From the NCBI GenBank assembly GCA_001821455.1, contig MHLY01000009.1, positions 12,319 to 18,752 on the forward strand: DNA of 6,434 nt. The letters run 5' to 3'. Origin of the DNA: Candidatus Nealsonbacteria bacterium RBG_13_42_11. GTDB lineage: Bacteria; Patescibacteriota; Minisyncoccia; Minisyncoccales; RBG-13-42-11. The position numbers and the translations under genes were made by a program. Below are positions 5,942 to 6,434 of this stretch, piece after piece. Below the pieces are notes generated by a model. The model saw only the letters and a list, made by a program, of their open reading frames with translations, was not told where the DNA came from and did not search any database. The first letter of the stretch is position 1. Each line of letters begins with the position of its first letter.

Positions 5942-6434
5942 GCTTTTCCTGATATTTTTCTTAATTTTTTAATTATTTCCGGCAGAACCCTTAAAACATA
6001 ATTTATTTCCGAATCTTTCGTCCATCTGCCCAAGGTTAATCTTAAAGAGCCGTGGGCCTGCTCGTCTTTTAACCCGATGGCCGTTAAAACAGGGCTTGGC
6101 TTCAGTTTTACTGAAGAACAGGCGGAACCGGTTGAGGCGGCAATTCCCATTAAATCCATCTGGACAACAATCGCTTCTCCTTCAGCGGATTTAAACCAAA
6201 AATTGGCGTTATTGGCTAATCTTTTCTGGGGATGGCCGTTCAGATAAGCAGCCGGGATATTCTTTAAAACTCCCTTTATTAATTTATCTCTTAATCTTCT
6301 GATTCTTTCGTTTTCTTTTTTCATTTCCCTTTTGGCGATTTTGCAGGCCTCGGCAAAGCCGACAATTGCCGGAACATTGACGGTTGAGGACCGCAACCCC
6401 ATTTCCTGGCCGCCGCCGTGCAAAAGCGGCTCAA
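5938..6434 (-). CDS. iscS: Cysteine desulfurase IscS/NifS, C-terminal part (cut by window edge)
   Basis: A PLP-dependent enzyme that converts cysteine to alanine and holds the sulfur as an enzyme persulfide for IscU and MnmA. Only the last 164 residues are here; the frame is open to the end of the window, so the PLP lysine and N-terminal domain lie outside. Seen are EPLLHGGGQEMGLRSSTVN at the start, which matches the conserved HGGGQE-GLRSGT region, then the active-site loop STGSACSS with the persulfide cysteine (codon 6118-6120), and HGSLRLTLGRW in the final domain. The stop TGA overlaps the iscU ATG. The HGGGQE-GLRS and SACSS segments support the IscS/NifS group rather than the SufS group. 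IscS and NifS cannot be told apart from this fragment, but the iscU and mnmA neighbours favour a housekeeping IscS. Confidence 0.94.
   Translation of the reverse strand, partial: EPLLHGGGQEMGLRSSTVNVPAIVGFAEACKIAKREMKKENERIRRLRDKLIKGVLKNIPAAYLNGHPQKRLANNANFWFKSAEGEAIVVQMDLMGIAASTGSACSSVKLKPSPVLTAIGLKDEQAHGSLRLTLGRWTKDSEINYVLRVLPEIIKKLRKISGKA
5947..5950 (-). promoter_or_regulatory. Ribosome binding site for iscU
   Basis: AGGA on the minus strand ends 5 bases before the iscU ATG at 5941, inside the last codons of the desulfurase gene. It is the only start in the window with a recognisable Shine-Dalgarno core at normal spacing; the others lack one. Confidence 0.5.

Overview
The window is a compact, A+T-rich stretch of bacterial DNA in which every gene lies on the minus strand, so transcription runs from high to low coordinates. 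Nine protein genes are packed with gaps of 4 to 19 bases or with overlaps. The only real gap is 92 bases, at 3298-3389. No RNA gene, mobile element, CRISPR array or long repeat was seen. All stops fit the standard bacterial code, and TGA ends the cysteine desulfurase, so TGA is not recoded there. Small tightly packed genes, mostly absent Shine-Dalgarno sites and the types of thiol-redox protein fit a reduced-genome lineage such as Patescibacteria (CPR). That placement is an inference from style, not a marker-gene result.

Layout in transcription order. (1) 6434-4540 is a sulfur-transfer block: the C-terminal part of an IscS/NifS cysteine desulfurase (cut by the window edge), the scaffold protein IscU, and the tRNA 2-thiouridylase MnmA. 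They overlap by 4 and 26 bases. (2) 4529-3390 is a membrane protein with an exported thioredoxin-like CxxC domain fused ahead of a six-helix CcdA/DsbD-type electron conduit. (3) 3389-3298 is an intergenic gap with a convincing sigma-70-type promoter. (4) 3297-64 is a second block: a short-chain dehydrogenase, a small DUF1858 CxxC protein, a membrane-anchored extracytoplasmic thioredoxin-fold protein with a CPYG motif, a cytoplasmic glutaredoxin, and glyceraldehyde-3-phosphate dehydrogenase. It ends in a clear intrinsic terminator at 11-38.

How the genes may work together. IscS takes sulfur from cysteine and can pass it to IscU for Fe-S clusters and to MnmA for wobble-uridine thiolation. Downstream, four different thiol-redox proteins lie in a row, two with extracytoplasmic domains, one spanning the membrane and at least one cytoplasmic. 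This suggests a thiol relay across the membrane: cytoplasmic reductant, CcdA helices, the fused CAFC domain, then the anchored CPYG protein. No gene here supplies heme or cytochrome c maturation, so general disulfide handling is the likelier role. The relay is the most interesting hypothesis in the window. GAPDH, whose catalytic cysteine is oxidation-sensitive in other organisms, ends the same block.
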